Below, in pieces: positions 8,829 to 18,377 of a stretch of DNA of 64,000 nt. Both the position numbers and the translations under genes were made by a program. The stretch is taken from NCBI RefSeq assembly GCF_023091225.1, contig NZ_JAHWXM010000001.1, positions 434,001 to 498,000 of the forward strand. The letters are read 5' to 3'. Origin of the DNA: Microbacterium galbinum (GTDB lineage: Bacteria; Actinomycetota; Actinomycetes; Actinomycetales; Microbacteriaceae). Numbering within the stretch: position 1 is the stretch's first letter; every line of letters begins with the position of its first letter. A model generated the notes under the pieces. It worked only from the letters and a program-made list of their open reading frames with translations. It did no database searches and was not told the origin of the DNA.

Positions 8829-10058
8829 ATGCTCCGCGTGCTGACGGCCGGCGAATCGCACGGCCCCGAACTCATCGCCATCATGGAGGGCCTTCCCTCC
8901 GGTGTCCCGATCTCCTCCGAGGCGATCCAGGCCGACCTCCAGCGTCGCAAACTCGGCTACGGGCGCGGCTCGCGCATGAAGTTCGAGCAGGACGAGCTGA
9001 GCATCTCCGGCGGCGTCCGCCACGGCAAGACCCTGGGGAGCCCCATCGCGATGCGCATCGGCAACACCGAGTGGCCGAAGTGGACCGAGGTCATGAACCC
9101 CGAGCCCGCCGAGCTCACCGACAAGTCCCGCGGCCGCGGCGCCCCGCTCACGCGTCCCCGCCCGGGTCACGCCGATCTCGTGGGCATGCAGAAGTACGAC
9201 TTCGACGAGGCCCGCCCGATCCTCGAGCGTGCGAGCGCTCGGGAGACCGCCGCCCGCGTCGCGCTGGGTGCCGTCGCCCGTTCCTTCCTCAGCGAGCTCG
9301 GCATCCGTCTCGTGAGCCACACCCTCTCGATCGGACCGGTCGCCGTGCCGGCGGATTCACCGCTGCCGACGCCGGACGACGTCGACGCCCTCGACGCCGA
9401 TCCGCTCCGGTGCTTCGACGCGACCACCTCCGCGCTGATGGTCGCCGAGGTCGACGACGCGAAGAAGGACGGTGACACCCTCGGCGGCATCGTCGAGGTG
9501 CTCGCCTACGGCCTTCCGCCGGGGCTCGGCTCGCACGTGCACTGGGACCGCCGGCTCGATGCCCGCCTCGCGCAGGCGCTCATGAGCATCCAGGCCATCA
9601 AGGGGGTCGAGGTCGGCGACGGATTCGAGACAACACGTCGTCGGGGCTCGGCCGCCCACGACGAGCTCTTCGCGACCGACGGCGGCATCACCCGCGGCTC
9701 CGACCGTGCCGGCGGAACCGAGGGCGGGATGTCGACCGGCACCGTGCTGCGCGTGCGCGCCGGTATGAAGCCGATCGCCACGGTGCCGCATGCGCTGCGC
9801 ACGATCGACATCGCGACCGGCGACGACGCGACGGCCCACCACCAGCGCTCCGACGTGTGCGCCGTCCCCGCGGCGGGCGTCGTGGCGGAGGCGATGGTCG
9901 CCATCGAGCTCGCCCGGGCCGTGCTCGAGAAGTTCGGCGGCGACAGCGTCGGCGAGACCCGTCGCAACCTCGAGGGATACCTCGCGGCGATCCCGGCGGA
10001 GCTGCGCACCGCGCCGGCATCCGAGGCCGCGCTGCTCGCGCATGACGAACAGCACTGA
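8829..10058 (+). CDS. aroC: Chorismate synthase
   Basis: The 409-residue enzyme converts EPSP to chorismate using reduced FMN. Recognisable segments are [11 protein letters not shown] at the N-terminus, [27 protein letters not shown], and GGMSTG followed by [10 protein letters not shown]. Length fits the actinobacterial family. The ATG is preceded by GAGACT then AGAGGA, which can be read either as a weak -10 box with a leaderless start or as a close ribosome-binding site. A 70-nt gap separates it from aroE, the largest gap in the aro run. Confidence 0.97.
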   Translation: MLRVLTAGESHGPELIAIMEGLPSGVPISSEAIQADLQRRKLGYGRGSRMKFEQDELSISGGVRHGKTLGSPIAMRIGNTEWPKWTEVMNPEPAELTDKSRGRGAPLTRPRPGHADLVGMQKYDFDEARPILERASARETAARVALGAVARSFLSELGIRLVSHTLSIGPVAVPADSPLPTPDDVDALDADPLRCFDATTSALMVAEVDDAKKDGDTLGGIVEVLAYGLPPGLGSHVHWDRRLDARLAQALMSIQAIKGVEVGDGFETTRRRGSAAHDELFATDGGITRGSDRAGGTEGGMSTGTVLRVRAGMKPIATVPHALRTIDIATGDDATAHHQRSDVCAVPAAGVVAEAMVAIELARAVLEKFGGDSVGETRRNLEGYLAAIPAELRTAPASEAALLAHDEQH

Positions 10059-10560
10059 TCCGCTCACACTGGTGCTCGTCGGTCCCATGGCTGCGGGCAA
10101 GACCAGTGTGGGGCGGCGTGTCGCACGCCGCTTGGGTGTGCCGTTCATCGACACCGACAAGCGCATCGTCGCCGCCCACGGACAGATCCCCGTGATCTTC
10201 GCCGAGCACGGCGAGGATCACTTCCGCGAGCTGGAACGGCTCGCGGTCGCCGACGCGCTCGCGGAGGGCGGCGTGATCTCCCTCGGCGGCGGCGCCGTGA
10301 CGGATGCCGGAACCCGCGCGTTGCTGGGCGCGCATCCCGTGGTCTTCCTCACGGTGAGTCCCGAGGCGGTCGCGGATCGGATCCGCGGAGCCGGGCGCCC
10401 GCTGCTCGAGTCGGAGGATCCCCTGGAGCGATGGACCTCGATCTTCGAGGCGCGCCGGGACTGGTACGAGGAAGTGGCCACGGCGACGTTCGACACGTCG
10501 CGCCGGCCGATGCAGAAGATCGCAGACGAGATCGTCATTTGGAGGAGAGAGCAGCGATGA
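10042..10560 (+). CDS. aroK: Shikimate kinase
   Basis: A 172-residue P-loop kinase that phosphorylates shikimate. The Walker A motif GPMAAGKT lies at residues 14-21, followed by FIDTDKRI (shikimate-binding Asp), FRELERLA and SLGGGAVTD. The start ATG at 10042 lies inside the 3' end of aroC (17-nt overlap) and gives the usual short N-terminus; the open frame upstream is not kinase-like. Its stop overlaps the aroB start as ATGA. Confidence 0.95.
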   Translation: MTNSTDPLTLVLVGPMAAGKTSVGRRVARRLGVPFIDTDKRIVAAHGQIPVIFAEHGEDHFRELERLAVADALAEGGVISLGGGAVTDAGTRALLGAHPVVFLTVSPEAVADRIRGAGRPLLESEDPLERWTSIFEARRDWYEEVATATFDTSRRPMQKIADEIVIWRREQR

Positions 10561-11645
10561 CCACCACGACCATCAGCGTCACCGGAGACGATGCCTACGA
10601 CATCGTGATCGGTCGGGACATCCTCGACCGCGTGTCGGAGGCGCTGACGCCCACGGTGCGCAAGATTCTCGTGGTGCACCCTCCGACGCTCGCCGCGCGG
10701 GCGGCCGAACTGCGCGACAGACTCCTCGCCGACACCGAGAACGGTCCGCGCGAGGTTCTGCTCGCAGAGATCCCGGATGCCGAGCAGGGCAAGCGCATCG
10801 AGGTGGCGGCCTTCTGCTGGCAGGTGATGGGTCAGGCGGACTTCACGCGCACGGATGCCGTGATCGGCTACGGCGGGGGAGCGGTGACCGACCTCGCCGG
10901 TTTCGTGGCCGCGACCTGGCTGCGCGGCATTCAGCTCGTGCAGGTGCCCACCACCGTCCTCGGTCTCGTCGACGCCTCCGTCGGGGGCAAGACCGGGATC
11001 AACACCGCGGAGGGCAAGAACCTCGTGGGGGCGTTCTGGGCGCCGCGTGCGGTGATCGGCGACCTCGACGAGCTGCGCAGCCTCAGCGCCAACGAGGCGA
11101 CGGCCGGGTTCGCCGAGGTCGTGAAGGCCGGCTTCATCTGGGCGCCGGAGATCCTCGACATCGTCGAGGCGGATCCCGCACGCGCCGTGGATCCCGCCTC
11201 TGACGAGTTCCGCCGCGCCGTCGAGCTCGCGATCGGGATGAAGGCCGCCGTCGTCTCGGAGGACTTCCGAGAGGCCGGTCAACGCGAGATCCTCAACTAC
11301 GGCCACACGCTCGGACACGCCATCGAGCATGCCGAGCGCTACCGCTGGCGCCACGGCGCGGCGATCTCGGTGGGGATGCTCTTCGCTGCCGAGCTCTCGC
11401 GTCTCGCCGGGCGTCTGTCCGACGAGGCGGCGCTGCGCCACCGCGCGGTTCTCGAGTCGCTCGGTCTTCCGACCTCGTACCGCGCGGGCGCCTGGCCGCA
11501 GCTCCTGGCCACGATGCAGCGCGACAAGAAGAGTCGTGGGGGAATGCTCCGCTTCATCCTGCTCGACGACATCGCCAAGCCGACCGTTCTCCAGGCTCCC
11601 GACGAGTCGCTGCTCTTCGCCGCCTACCAGGAGGTCGGCGCGTGA
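10557..11645 (+). CDS. aroB: 3-dehydroquinate synthase
   Basis: The 362-residue NAD- and metal-dependent enzyme makes 3-dehydroquinate from DAHP. Motifs are [51 protein letters not shown], and the metal-binding [11 protein letters not shown]. The ATG overlaps the aroK stop, and a good GGAGGAGAG Shine-Dalgarno lies about 8 nt upstream, which fixes the start well downstream of the first in-frame codon. Confidence 0.97.
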   Translation: MTTTTISVTGDDAYDIVIGRDILDRVSEALTPTVRKILVVHPPTLAARAAELRDRLLADTENGPREVLLAEIPDAEQGKRIEVAAFCWQVMGQADFTRTDAVIGYGGGAVTDLAGFVAATWLRGIQLVQVPTTVLGLVDASVGGKTGINTAEGKNLVGAFWAPRAVIGDLDELRSLSANEATAGFAEVVKAGFIWAPEILDIVEADPARAVDPASDEFRRAVELAIGMKAAVVSEDFREAGQREILNYGHTLGHAIEHAERYRWRHGAAISVGMLFAAELSRLAGRLSDEAALRHRAVLESLGLPTSYRAGAWPQLLATMQRDKKSRGGMLRFILLDDIAKPTVLQAPDESLLFAAYQEVGA

Positions 11646-12079
11646 GCGCTCGGATCCTGCTGGTCAACGGCCCCAACCTCAATCTGCTCGGCACGCGCGA
11701 GCCCGAGGTCTACGGCACAGCGACGCTCTCCGACGTCGAGCGTCTCGCGACCGATGCCGCCGCCGCGGCGGGCTACGAGATCCGGGCGATCCAGAGCAAT
11801 CACGAGGGCGTCCTGATCGATGCGATCCAGGCCGCCCGCGAGGACTGCGCCGCGATCGTGATCAACCCCGGCGGGCTCACCCACACGTCCGTGGCGCTGC
11901 GTGACGCATTGACCGGTATCGCCCTGCCCTTCGCCGAGGTGCACATCTCGGACGTGCACGCGCGCGAGGAGTTCCGCCACCACTCCTACCTCGAGGACGT
12001 CGCCGCCGTGCGGGTGATCGGGCGCGGCGTGGAGGGGTACGCCGAGGCCGTGCGACGGCTCACCGCCCTCATCACGTAG
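11642..12079 (+). CDS. aroQ: Type II 3-dehydroquinate dehydratase
   Basis: A 145-residue type II dehydroquinase that dehydrates 3-dehydroquinate. Motifs are [18 protein letters not shown] with the active-site Tyr, [29 protein letters not shown] and [17 protein letters not shown]. The GTG overlaps the aroB stop. It ends with TAG, rare in this window, and that TAG forms the first three bases of the TAGAAT box in front of efp. Confidence 0.97.
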   Translation: MSARILLVNGPNLNLLGTREPEVYGTATLSDVERLATDAAAAAGYEIRAIQSNHEGVLIDAIQAAREDCAAIVINPGGLTHTSVALRDALTGIALPFAEVHISDVHAREEFRHHSYLEDVAAVRVIGRGVEGYAEAVRRLTALIT

Positions 12080-12082
12080 AAT
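12077..12082 (+). promoter_or_regulatory. efp promoter -10 box overlapping the aroQ stop codon
   Basis: TAGAAT: its first three bases are the aroQ TAG stop. It would start a transcript about 12089, giving efp a 60-70 nt leader that can form a small hairpin (CGCCCT-GCG-AGGGCG, 12102-12116). Confidence 0.5.
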
Positions 12083-12152
12083 CTACTGTCGGCCGGGTCC
12101 GCGCCCTGCGAGGGCGGCCGCGAAAACCACACAGGAACGGAACTCTCAGCGC

Positions 12153-12713
12153 ATGGCATCTACCGCAGACATCAAGAACGGCGTCGTCCTCAGCATCGAC
12201 GGGCAGCTCTGGAGCGTCATCGAGTTCCAGCACGTGAAGCCCGGAAAGGGCGGTGCGTTCGTGCGCACCAAGCTCAAGAACGTCGTCTCCGGCAAGGTCG
12301 TCGACCGCACGTACAACGCGGGCGCGAAGATCGACATCGAGAACGTCGACCGCCGCGACTTCACCTATCTGTACAACGACGGCGACGGCTTCGTCTTCAT
12401 GGACGCCACCGACTTCGACCAGCTCACGGTCGGCGCGGCCACGGTCGGCGATGCGAAGAACTTCCTGCTCGAGAACCAGCAGGTCACGATCGCTCTGAAC
12501 AACGGCAACCCGCTGTACATCGACCTTCCGGCGTCGGTCATCCTCGAGGTGACGTACACCGAGCCCGGTCTGCAGGGCGACCGCTCGTCGGCCGGCACGA
12601 AGCCCGCAACCCTCGAGACCGGCTACGAGATGCAGGTTCCACTGTTCCTCGAGACGGGCACCAAGATCAAGGTCGACACCCGCACGGGTGAGTACCTGGG
12701 TCGCGAGAAGTAA
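12153..12713 (+). CDS. efp: Translation elongation factor P
   Basis: The 186-residue three-domain EF-P relieves ribosome stalling at polyproline. The tip loop reads [10 protein letters not shown] with Lys32 at the position that is modified in many bacteria. In several actinobacteria the loop is PGKGP, with an unmodified lysine between prolines; here residue 34 is glycine. The C-terminus shows [21 protein letters not shown]. The start ATG is preceded by AGGAACGGAA. Cotranscription with nusB is likely (3-nt gap), and efp also has a candidate promoter at 12077. Confidence 0.97.
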   Translation: MASTADIKNGVVLSIDGQLWSVIEFQHVKPGKGGAFVRTKLKNVVSGKVVDRTYNAGAKIDIENVDRRDFTYLYNDGDGFVFMDATDFDQLTVGAATVGDAKNFLLENQQVTIALNNGNPLYIDLPASVILEVTYTEPGLQGDRSSAGTKPATLETGYEMQVPLFLETGTKIKVDTRTGEYLGREK

Positions 12714-12716
12714 GGC

Positions 12717-13127
12717 GTGAGCGCTCGGACGAAGGCGCGCAAGCGCGCACTCGACATCCTCTTCTCCGCCGACGTGCGCGGAGACGACGTCGCCATCGCC
12801 CTCGCGGCCGAGGCCAAGCGGGCGGCGAGCGAACCTGCTCGCGAGGCCTCGTGGCTGTACGCCCGTGAGATCGTCGACGGCATCATCGATCACCGCGACG
12901 AGATAGACGAGCAGATCACCACGCACAGCCGTGAGTGGAAGATCGAGCGGATGCCGGCGGTCGACCGCGCACTCCTGCGCATCGCCGTCTGGGAGATCCT
13001 GCACAACGACGAGGTCCCGACGGCCGTCGCGATCGACGAGGCGGTGGAGCTCGCCAAGGAGTTCTCGACCGATGACTCGGGCGCGTTCGTGCATGGTGTC
13101 CTCGGCCGGGTGTCCCGCGCGGCCTGA
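12717..13127 (+). CDS. nusB: Transcription antitermination factor NusB
   Basis: A 136-residue all-helical NusB. Motifs are ARKRALDILFSAD at the N-terminus, IERMPAVDRALLRIAVWEIL in the middle and TAVAIDEAVELAKEFS near the end, the pattern of rRNA antitermination factor NusB, which pairs with S10 (NusE) on boxA RNA. The GTG start is 3 nt after the efp stop. It ends the alaS-aro-efp run; a hairpin follows. Confidence 0.95.
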   Translation: MSARTKARKRALDILFSADVRGDDVAIALAAEAKRAASEPAREASWLYAREIVDGIIDHRDEIDEQITTHSREWKIERMPAVDRALLRIAVWEILHNDEVPTAVAIDEAVELAKEFSTDDSGAFVHGVLGRVSRAA

Positions 13128-13137
13128 ACGCTCTGAT

Positions 13138-13165
13138 CGCACCTCCGCCGCGTGTCGGAGGTGCG
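13138..13165 (+). terminator. Hairpin after nusB, probable terminator
   Basis: CGCACCTCCG and CGGAGGTGCG form a perfect 10-bp stem with an 8-nt loop, 10 nt after the nusB stop. No T tract follows, so termination is inferred. The stem covers the GTG at 13152, which argues against that codon being the start of the next gene. Confidence 0.5.
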
Positions 13166-13181
13166 GGGGAGGATGAGGTCC

Positions 13182-16148
13182 ATGGCGCTCCCGATCGATC
13201 CCGCGCGACGCGAACCGTCGCGTCCGGACGACGGATGGCGCGCGCTGCTCGGTTCGCGCGACGACGCTGACGACGACCTCGCTCCGCTCGCGCTCGGTGT
13301 CGAGCTCCGCTACCGCGAGGCGCGCGGGGGCAACCCCTGGGCGGCCCGACCGCTCCGTGCGGCGACACCTCGCGACGTCGCCCGGCGCACGGGAGAGATC
13401 CTCCTCGGCATCCGCCCTCTGGAGCGCAGCGCCGCCAGCGGTGCGTGGGTACAGGGCGGCGCCACGTGGGACGCCGTTCGGCGGTCGTCGGCGCGGTACG
13501 GGCGTGAGCGTTCGCGCTGGTTCGCTGACCTCCTGAGCATCGCGCGCGATTCACTGCTCTCGGGCACAGCGGGTGACTGGTTGCTGGTCGACCACCTCGA
13601 ATCCCGTCTGCTGTGGTCCCACCTCCGCGCGGGCGCGGCACTCGGCATCCCGCTCGTCCCGACGCAGAAGGATGTCGAGGTCGTGCTGGCCGACCGTGCG
13701 GGTGTGCGCGCGGACATCGCCAGGAACGACGAGGGCGACCTCGAGGTGTCGGCCGCGGTCGAGTTCGACGGCGAGACGATCGGCGACGCAGACATCCGCC
13801 CGATCGGACGCAGCGGCGTCTACGCCGTGACCTCCCATGGGCACCGGGTGCGGGTGGTCCTGTCCGAGATACCGCTCAGCGACTCGGTGCACGCGCTGGT
13901 CGCCGCTCCCGGCCCCCTGGTCGTGCCGCATGCAGAAGAAGAGGCGTTCCTGCGCGAGGCGTATCCGCTGCTGGCGCGGCGCATCGAGGTGCGCGGCAGT
14001 GCGCGGGTCGATCTTCCGCCGTTGCCCCTGCCGACACCGGTGCTCCAGCTCACGTTCCGTCGCGGCGACACGATCGCCTTCGCGTTCGAATGGGAGTACC
14101 GGGGCTTCGGTCGCGTGCCTCTCGACGAGTCCACCCACGGCGTGCGCGATCGGGCGGCCGAGACGGCAATCCTCGAACCGATCCTCGCGGTCTGGCAGCG
14201 GGCGACAGGGGCGCGCTTCACATCGACGGGTGCGTTCCACGACGTCGAAGCCGCCGAGTTCGTCACGCATCTCATCCCCCGTCTCGAGGTCGAGGGGGTG
14301 CTCGTCGAGGTGTCCGGTCGACGCAAGACGTATCACGAGCTCACCGGCGAACCGGAGGTGACGGTCTCGACGGTCGAATCCGCCGACCCCGACTGGTTCG
14401 ACCTCGGCGTGCTCGTGCGCATCGACGGCCGACTGATTCCGTTCGAACCGCTCTTCACCGCTCTGACGAAGGGGCGTAGGAAACTCCTCCTCGTAGACGG
14501 GAGCTACTTCTCGCTGCAGCATCCTGCGCTGGATCGCTTGCGCGAACTGCTCGAGGAGGCCGCCGACCTCGACGAGTGGGAGACCGGGCCCCGCATCAGC
14601 CGTCATCAGACCGACCTCTGGGAGGAGTTCGAGGATCTCGCCGATCAGGCTCTCCCCGCCGTCACCTGGCGGGCCACGGCCGAAGGGCTGCGCGCTGCCA
14701 CGGGTGTGCCGTCCGCACCGATGCCGCAGGGGATCACCGCCGAGCTGCGTCCGTATCAGAAGGAGGGATTCGACTGGCTCGCCTTCCTCTGGCAGCACCG
14801 GTTGGGCGGGATCCTCGCCGACGACATGGGCCTGGGGAAGACACTCCAGATCCTCACTCTGATCGCGCATGCCCGCGAGACGGGCGAGCGCCGGCCGTTC
14901 CTCGTGATCGCGCCGACGTCGGTCGCCGGAACGTGGCATTCCGAGCCGGCCAGGTTCGCCCCCGGGCTGACGGTGCAGGTGCGCGGCGCGACGCGCTCGT
15001 CCGGTCTGGCCGAGCCGTTCGGCGCCGACGTGGTCGTCACCACCTACGCGGTCGCCCGTCTCGACGCGGATGCCTTCGCCGCGGTCGAGTGGGCGGGGAT
15101 CGTGCTCGATGAGGCCCAGTTCGTCAAGAATCCCGCGACCAAATTGCACCGCGCGATCGCGGGCTTCCGCTCGGACGTGACGATCGCCGTGACCGGAACC
15201 CCCCTCGAGAACAGCCTCACCGAGCTCTGGGCGCTGCTCCAGCTCACCGCACCCGGTCTCTTCCCCTCCGCCCGAAAGTTCCGTGAGCGCTACCTCCAGC
15301 CGATCGAGCAGGGCAAGGTCCCCGAGAACGAGGAGGGCGGCCCCTACCGTCAGCGTCGTCTCGCGCAGCTGCGGCGACGGATCCGCCCCCTGGTGCTGCG
15401 GCGCACCAAGGAGCACGTGGCCCCCGACCTCCCCTCGAAGCAGGAGCAGATCCTCGAAGTCGAGCTCAGCGCCTCGCATCGCGCGCTGTACGAGGCCGTG
15501 CTGCAGCGCGAGCGTCAGAAGGTGCTCGGTCTGCTGCCCGATCTCGATCGCAACCGGTTCATCGTGTTCCGTTCGCTGACGCTGCTGCGGATGCTGAGCC
15601 TGTCGCCGGCCCTCATCGATGCGAACGATCGCCGGATCGGGTCGCGCAAGCTCGACGTTCTCCTGGAGAGGGTGGCCGAACTGCAGGAGGAGGGCCACCG
15701 CGCCCTCGTCTTCAGCCAGTTCACGTCGTTCCTCGACCTCGCCGCCGAACGGCTCACCGCCGCCGGTATCCCGTATGCGCATCTCGACGGAGCGTCCCTG
15801 CGCCGACAGGAGATCGTCGACGGCTTCCGGGACGGCACGCAGCCGGTCTTCCTCATCAGCCTCAAAGCGGGTGGGTTCGGCCTGACGCTCACCGAGGCCG
15901 ACTACGTCTTCCTGCTGGACCCGTGGTGGAACCCGGCGGCCGAGGCGCAGGCCGTCGACCGCACGCACCGCATCGGACAGTCCTCGCAGGTCTTCGTCTA
16001 TCGCATGATCTCGGTGGGCACGATCGAGGAGAAGGTGCTCGACCTGCAGCGGCGCAAGGCACGGCTCTTCTCGGCCGTGATGGACGACGAGGCCCTCTTC
16101 GCCCAGGCGCTCACCGCGGACGACATCCGCGGACTCTTCGACGACTGA
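13182..16148 (+). CDS. SNF2/HepA-family DEAD-like ATPase (DNA translocase)
   Basis: A protein of about 988 residues. The C-terminal half is a complete SNF2 motor: Walker A DDMGLGKT (547-554), DEAQ box (643-646), TGTPLENSLTELW, RRTKEHVAPDLP, and the helicase C lobe with FSQFTSFLD, SLKAGGFGLTLTEAD and HRIGQ (929-933). The N-terminal ~500 residues match no domain I can name, and the Cys-His SWIM finger often found in bacterial relatives is absent; I see no cysteine in the whole protein. The ATG at 13182 has GGGGGAGGA 8 nt upstream; earlier starts at 13152 and 13173 are possible. Role unknown, perhaps chromatin or repair remodelling. Confidence 0.9.
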   Translation: MALPIDPARREPSRPDDGWRALLGSRDDADDDLAPLALGVELRYREARGGNPWAARPLRAATPRDVARRTGEILLGIRPLERSAASGAWVQGGATWDAVRRSSARYGRERSRWFADLLSIARDSLLSGTAGDWLLVDHLESRLLWSHLRAGAALGIPLVPTQKDVEVVLADRAGVRADIARNDEGDLEVSAAVEFDGETIGDADIRPIGRSGVYAVTSHGHRVRVVLSEIPLSDSVHALVAAPGPLVVPHAEEEAFLREAYPLLARRIEVRGSARVDLPPLPLPTPVLQLTFRRGDTIAFAFEWEYRGFGRVPLDESTHGVRDRAAETAILEPILAVWQRATGARFTSTGAFHDVEAAEFVTHLIPRLEVEGVLVEVSGRRKTYHELTGEPEVTVSTVESADPDWFDLGVLVRIDGRLIPFEPLFTALTKGRRKLLLVDGSYFSLQHPALDRLRELLEEAADLDEWETGPRISRHQTDLWEEFEDLADQALPAVTWRATAEGLRAATGVPSAPMPQGITAELRPYQKEGFDWLAFLWQHRLGGILADDMGLGKTLQILTLIAHARETGERRPFLVIAPTSVAGTWHSEPARFAPGLTVQVRGATRSSGLAEPFGADVVVTTYAVARLDADAFAAVEWAGIVLDEAQFVKNPATKLHRAIAGFRSDVTIAVTGTPLENSLTELWALLQLTAPGLFPSARKFRERYLQPIEQGKVPENEEGGPYRQRRLAQLRRRIRPLVLRRTKEHVAPDLPSKQEQILEVELSASHRALYEAVLQRERQKVLGLLPDLDRNRFIVFRSLTLLRMLSLSPALIDANDRRIGSRKLDVLLERVAELQEEGHRALVFSQFTSFLDLAAERLTAAGIPYAHLDGASLRRQEIVDGFRDGTQPVFLISLKAGGFGLTLTEADYVFLLDPWWNPAAEAQAVDRTHRIGQSSQVFVYRMISVGTIEEKVLDLQRRKARLFSAVMDDEALFAQALTADDIRGLFDD

Positions 16149-16206
16149 GTCTCCGACACCGGGTTATCCACGGCCCGGTCGCCGCGGACGCACAGCGGGG
16201 CGCGGG

Positions 16207-16212
16207 TAGAAT
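16207..16212 (+). promoter_or_regulatory. -10-like TAGAAT box before the MBL-Rieske gene
   Basis: TAGAAT lies 60 nt before the start codon, in the 123-nt gap after the SNF2 gene, giving the MBL-Rieske gene and its partner a separate promoter. Confidence 0.5.
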
Positions 16213-16271
16213 CGGTGCCGGCCAGGAGGGCGCTCGAACAGGGGCGTCCGGGATGCACCAGGAGGAGCGCA

Positions 16272-17849
16272 ATGCGGATCACGGGACTCGGCCACGCCGG
16301 GATGTTCATCGAGACGGTTGGCGGGAACATCATCTGCGACCCCGTGCTCGGACCGTCCTTCTTCGGCTCCTGGTTCCCCTTCCCCGACAACCGCGCGCTC
16401 GACTGGGAGCGCTTCGGGAGGGAAGCGGACTTCCTCTACATCTCGCATCGTCACCGCGACCACTTCGACCCGAAGCTGCTCGAGCGGTACATCCGCAAGG
16501 ACATCGAGGTGCTGCTGCCCGAGTACCCGATCGACGATCTCGAGCAGGACATCCGTGCCCTCGGTTACACCAACATCACGTACGCGCCCGCGGGCGAGAT
16601 CATCGAGCGCGGCGACCTCAAGATCATGATCACCCCGCTGCGCGCCCCCAGCGACGGCCCGATCGGCGACTCCTCGCTCAGCGTCGACGACGGCACCGGG
16701 TCGGTGCTGAACCAGAACGATTCGCACCCGCTCGACCTCGACAGCCTGCTGCACTTCGGCAAGCCCGACGCGTATTTCACCCAGGTCTCGGGCGCGATCT
16801 GGTGGCCGATGGTCTACGACCTCCCGATGGATGCGAAACAGAACTTCGCCCAGCTCAAGCGCGAGGCGCAGAACAAGCGCGCGATGTACTACATCGAGAA
16901 GGTCGATGCGCCGCACGTGTTCCCGATGGCGGGACCGCCCATGTTCCTGCGCGACGAGCTCTTCGACTTCAACGGCACGGGGCGCAACGGCGAATCGATC
17001 TTCACCGACCAGAAGCAGTTCCTCGCGCACATGAAGGAGCTGGCGCCGCAGTACGACGGTCAGCTCTTCATCCCCGGTACGGTCGTCACGGTCGCCTCGG
17101 GTGACGTCACGACCGAGCAGACGCTGTACACCGATGCCGAGATCTCGCACATCTTCGACGAGAAGTGGGACTACCTCGAGGAGCAGCGCGCCAGTCGTCA
17201 GCAGGAGATCCGCGACGAAGAGGCCTCGCGAGCCGAGGCGCTGCCCGCGGAGGAGATCCTCGCGGCGATCAAGGAGTGGTGGGAGCCGCTGCTGAAGAAG
17301 TCCCGCACGATCCGTCTCGGCGTCGGCGGCAACGTGCGGTTCCGGATCGGCGACCTCGACATGGTGGTCGACTTCCCGCGCGCCAAGGTGCGCGAGTACG
17401 CGGGGGAGGAGTGCGTCTACTGGTACACGATCCCCGCCGACCTCGTCTCGACGAACATCCGTGATCACGAGATCGACTGGTCGAACTCGATCTTCCTGTC
17501 GATGCAGTTCCAGGTAGGGCGCAGCGGCAAGTTCAACGAGTTCCTGACGACGTTCCTCAAGTGCCTGTCGGTCGACCGCATCGAGTACGTCGAGAACTGG
17601 TACCAGGAGCAGACCGACCAGACCGAGGACGCCGAGATCGGCGACTGGCTCGTGCAGCGTCGGTGCCCGCACCTGCGCGCCGACCTCACCCGCACCGGAA
17701 CGGTCGACGGCGACGGCATCCTCACGTGCAGCATGCACGACTGGAAGTGGGACCTGAAGACCGGTCGCTGCCTGTCGACGAGCGGTCACCCGATCCGCTC
17801 CTCGAAGCTCGAGGAGCCGGCCGGCGACGTGCTCGCCGAGGCGAGCTGA
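16272..17849 (+). CDS. Metallo-beta-lactamase fold / Rieske [2Fe-2S] fusion protein
   Basis: A 525-residue protein. The N-terminal half is an UlaG-like metallo-beta-lactamase domain: GHAGMFIETVGGNIICDP, then the metal motif SHRHRDHFD with H59, H61, D63 and H64. The C-terminus carries a Rieske [2Fe-2S] site: C465-P-H467 and C486-S-M-H489. The order is the reverse of CMP-N-acetylneuraminate hydroxylase (Rieske first), the best-known protein combining these folds. The substrate is unknown; an iron-sulphur redox hydrolase or hydroxylase is the inference. GGAGGAG precedes the ATG at 16272. The next gene starts 4 nt after its stop. Confidence 0.9.
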   Translation: MRITGLGHAGMFIETVGGNIICDPVLGPSFFGSWFPFPDNRALDWERFGREADFLYISHRHRDHFDPKLLERYIRKDIEVLLPEYPIDDLEQDIRALGYTNITYAPAGEIIERGDLKIMITPLRAPSDGPIGDSSLSVDDGTGSVLNQNDSHPLDLDSLLHFGKPDAYFTQVSGAIWWPMVYDLPMDAKQNFAQLKREAQNKRAMYYIEKVDAPHVFPMAGPPMFLRDELFDFNGTGRNGESIFTDQKQFLAHMKELAPQYDGQLFIPGTVVTVASGDVTTEQTLYTDAEISHIFDEKWDYLEEQRASRQQEIRDEEASRAEALPAEEILAAIKEWWEPLLKKSRTIRLGVGGNVRFRIGDLDMVVDFPRAKVREYAGEECVYWYTIPADLVSTNIRDHEIDWSNSIFLSMQFQVGRSGKFNEFLTTFLKCLSVDRIEYVENWYQEQTDQTEDAEIGDWLVQRRCPHLRADLTRTGTVDGDGILTCSMHDWKWDLKTGRCLSTSGHPIRSSKLEEPAGDVLAEAS

Positions 17850-17853
17850 CCGC

Positions 17854-18369
17854 GTGACGCTCCCGGCCCTTGAGGGCGCGCGGTGGGTGGTGCGTTCGAC
17901 GACCGATCGACTCCTGCGCATCGCAACGGACTTCTTCGCCGAGCAGGGTTTCGCCGTACGAGAGTCCGCGTTCACCGGTACCGCCGACGAGGCGGGATGG
18001 ATCGCGGTCGCCCTCGAAGCGAGCGGACGAGGGGCGGCGGCGCACCGGAGGAGTCGCCTGGCGAGCTTCCTGGCCGGACGCCGGGAGGAATCGTCTCGGT
18101 CCGACACGCCGCAGGTCGTCATCATCGCGACGGCACGGCGCGTGTCGAACGGGATAGCCGAGCTCGTCGTCTATCCGCACGCCGCCCCGGAGAGTGCTCC
18201 CGCGATCGTCGAGACGGCGGCGGCTTCCATCGCAGCCGCGCTCGCGGCGATCACCTCTGCGGCCGGTGCCGAGTCGGCGATGCTTTCACACGAGCGCCTC
18301 CGCTCCGCACCAGAGGATGAATGCCCCGCTTCGGACGCGAGGGCCCGCGACGTGCTCGGCTGGCGCTGA
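17854..18369 (+). CDS. Uncharacterised protein (171 aa)
   Basis: I do not recognise this 171-residue protein. It begins with GTG 4 nt after the MBL-Rieske stop, so the two are probably one transcript. The first half alternates charged and hydrophobic residues with an RRSRLASFLAGRR basic patch near residues 65-77. Then comes a likely beta strand (VVIIATARRVSNGIAELVVY) and an alanine-rich helix (about residues 118-140). There is no signal peptide or clear membrane helix. It may be a small cytoplasmic alpha/beta protein. Its codon use looks like that of its neighbours. Confidence 0.65.
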   Translation: MTLPALEGARWVVRSTTDRLLRIATDFFAEQGFAVRESAFTGTADEAGWIAVALEASGRGAAAHRRSRLASFLAGRREESSRSDTPQVVIIATARRVSNGIAELVVYPHAAPESAPAIVETAAASIAAALAAITSAAGAESAMLSHERLRSAPEDECPASDARARDVLGWR

Positions 18370-18377
18370 CACCCCGC

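Noticed and set aside
13551..15968. An 805-codon minus-strand frame opposite the SNF2 gene
   Set aside because: A shadow frame; the plus-strand SNF2 motifs are complete in the correct order.
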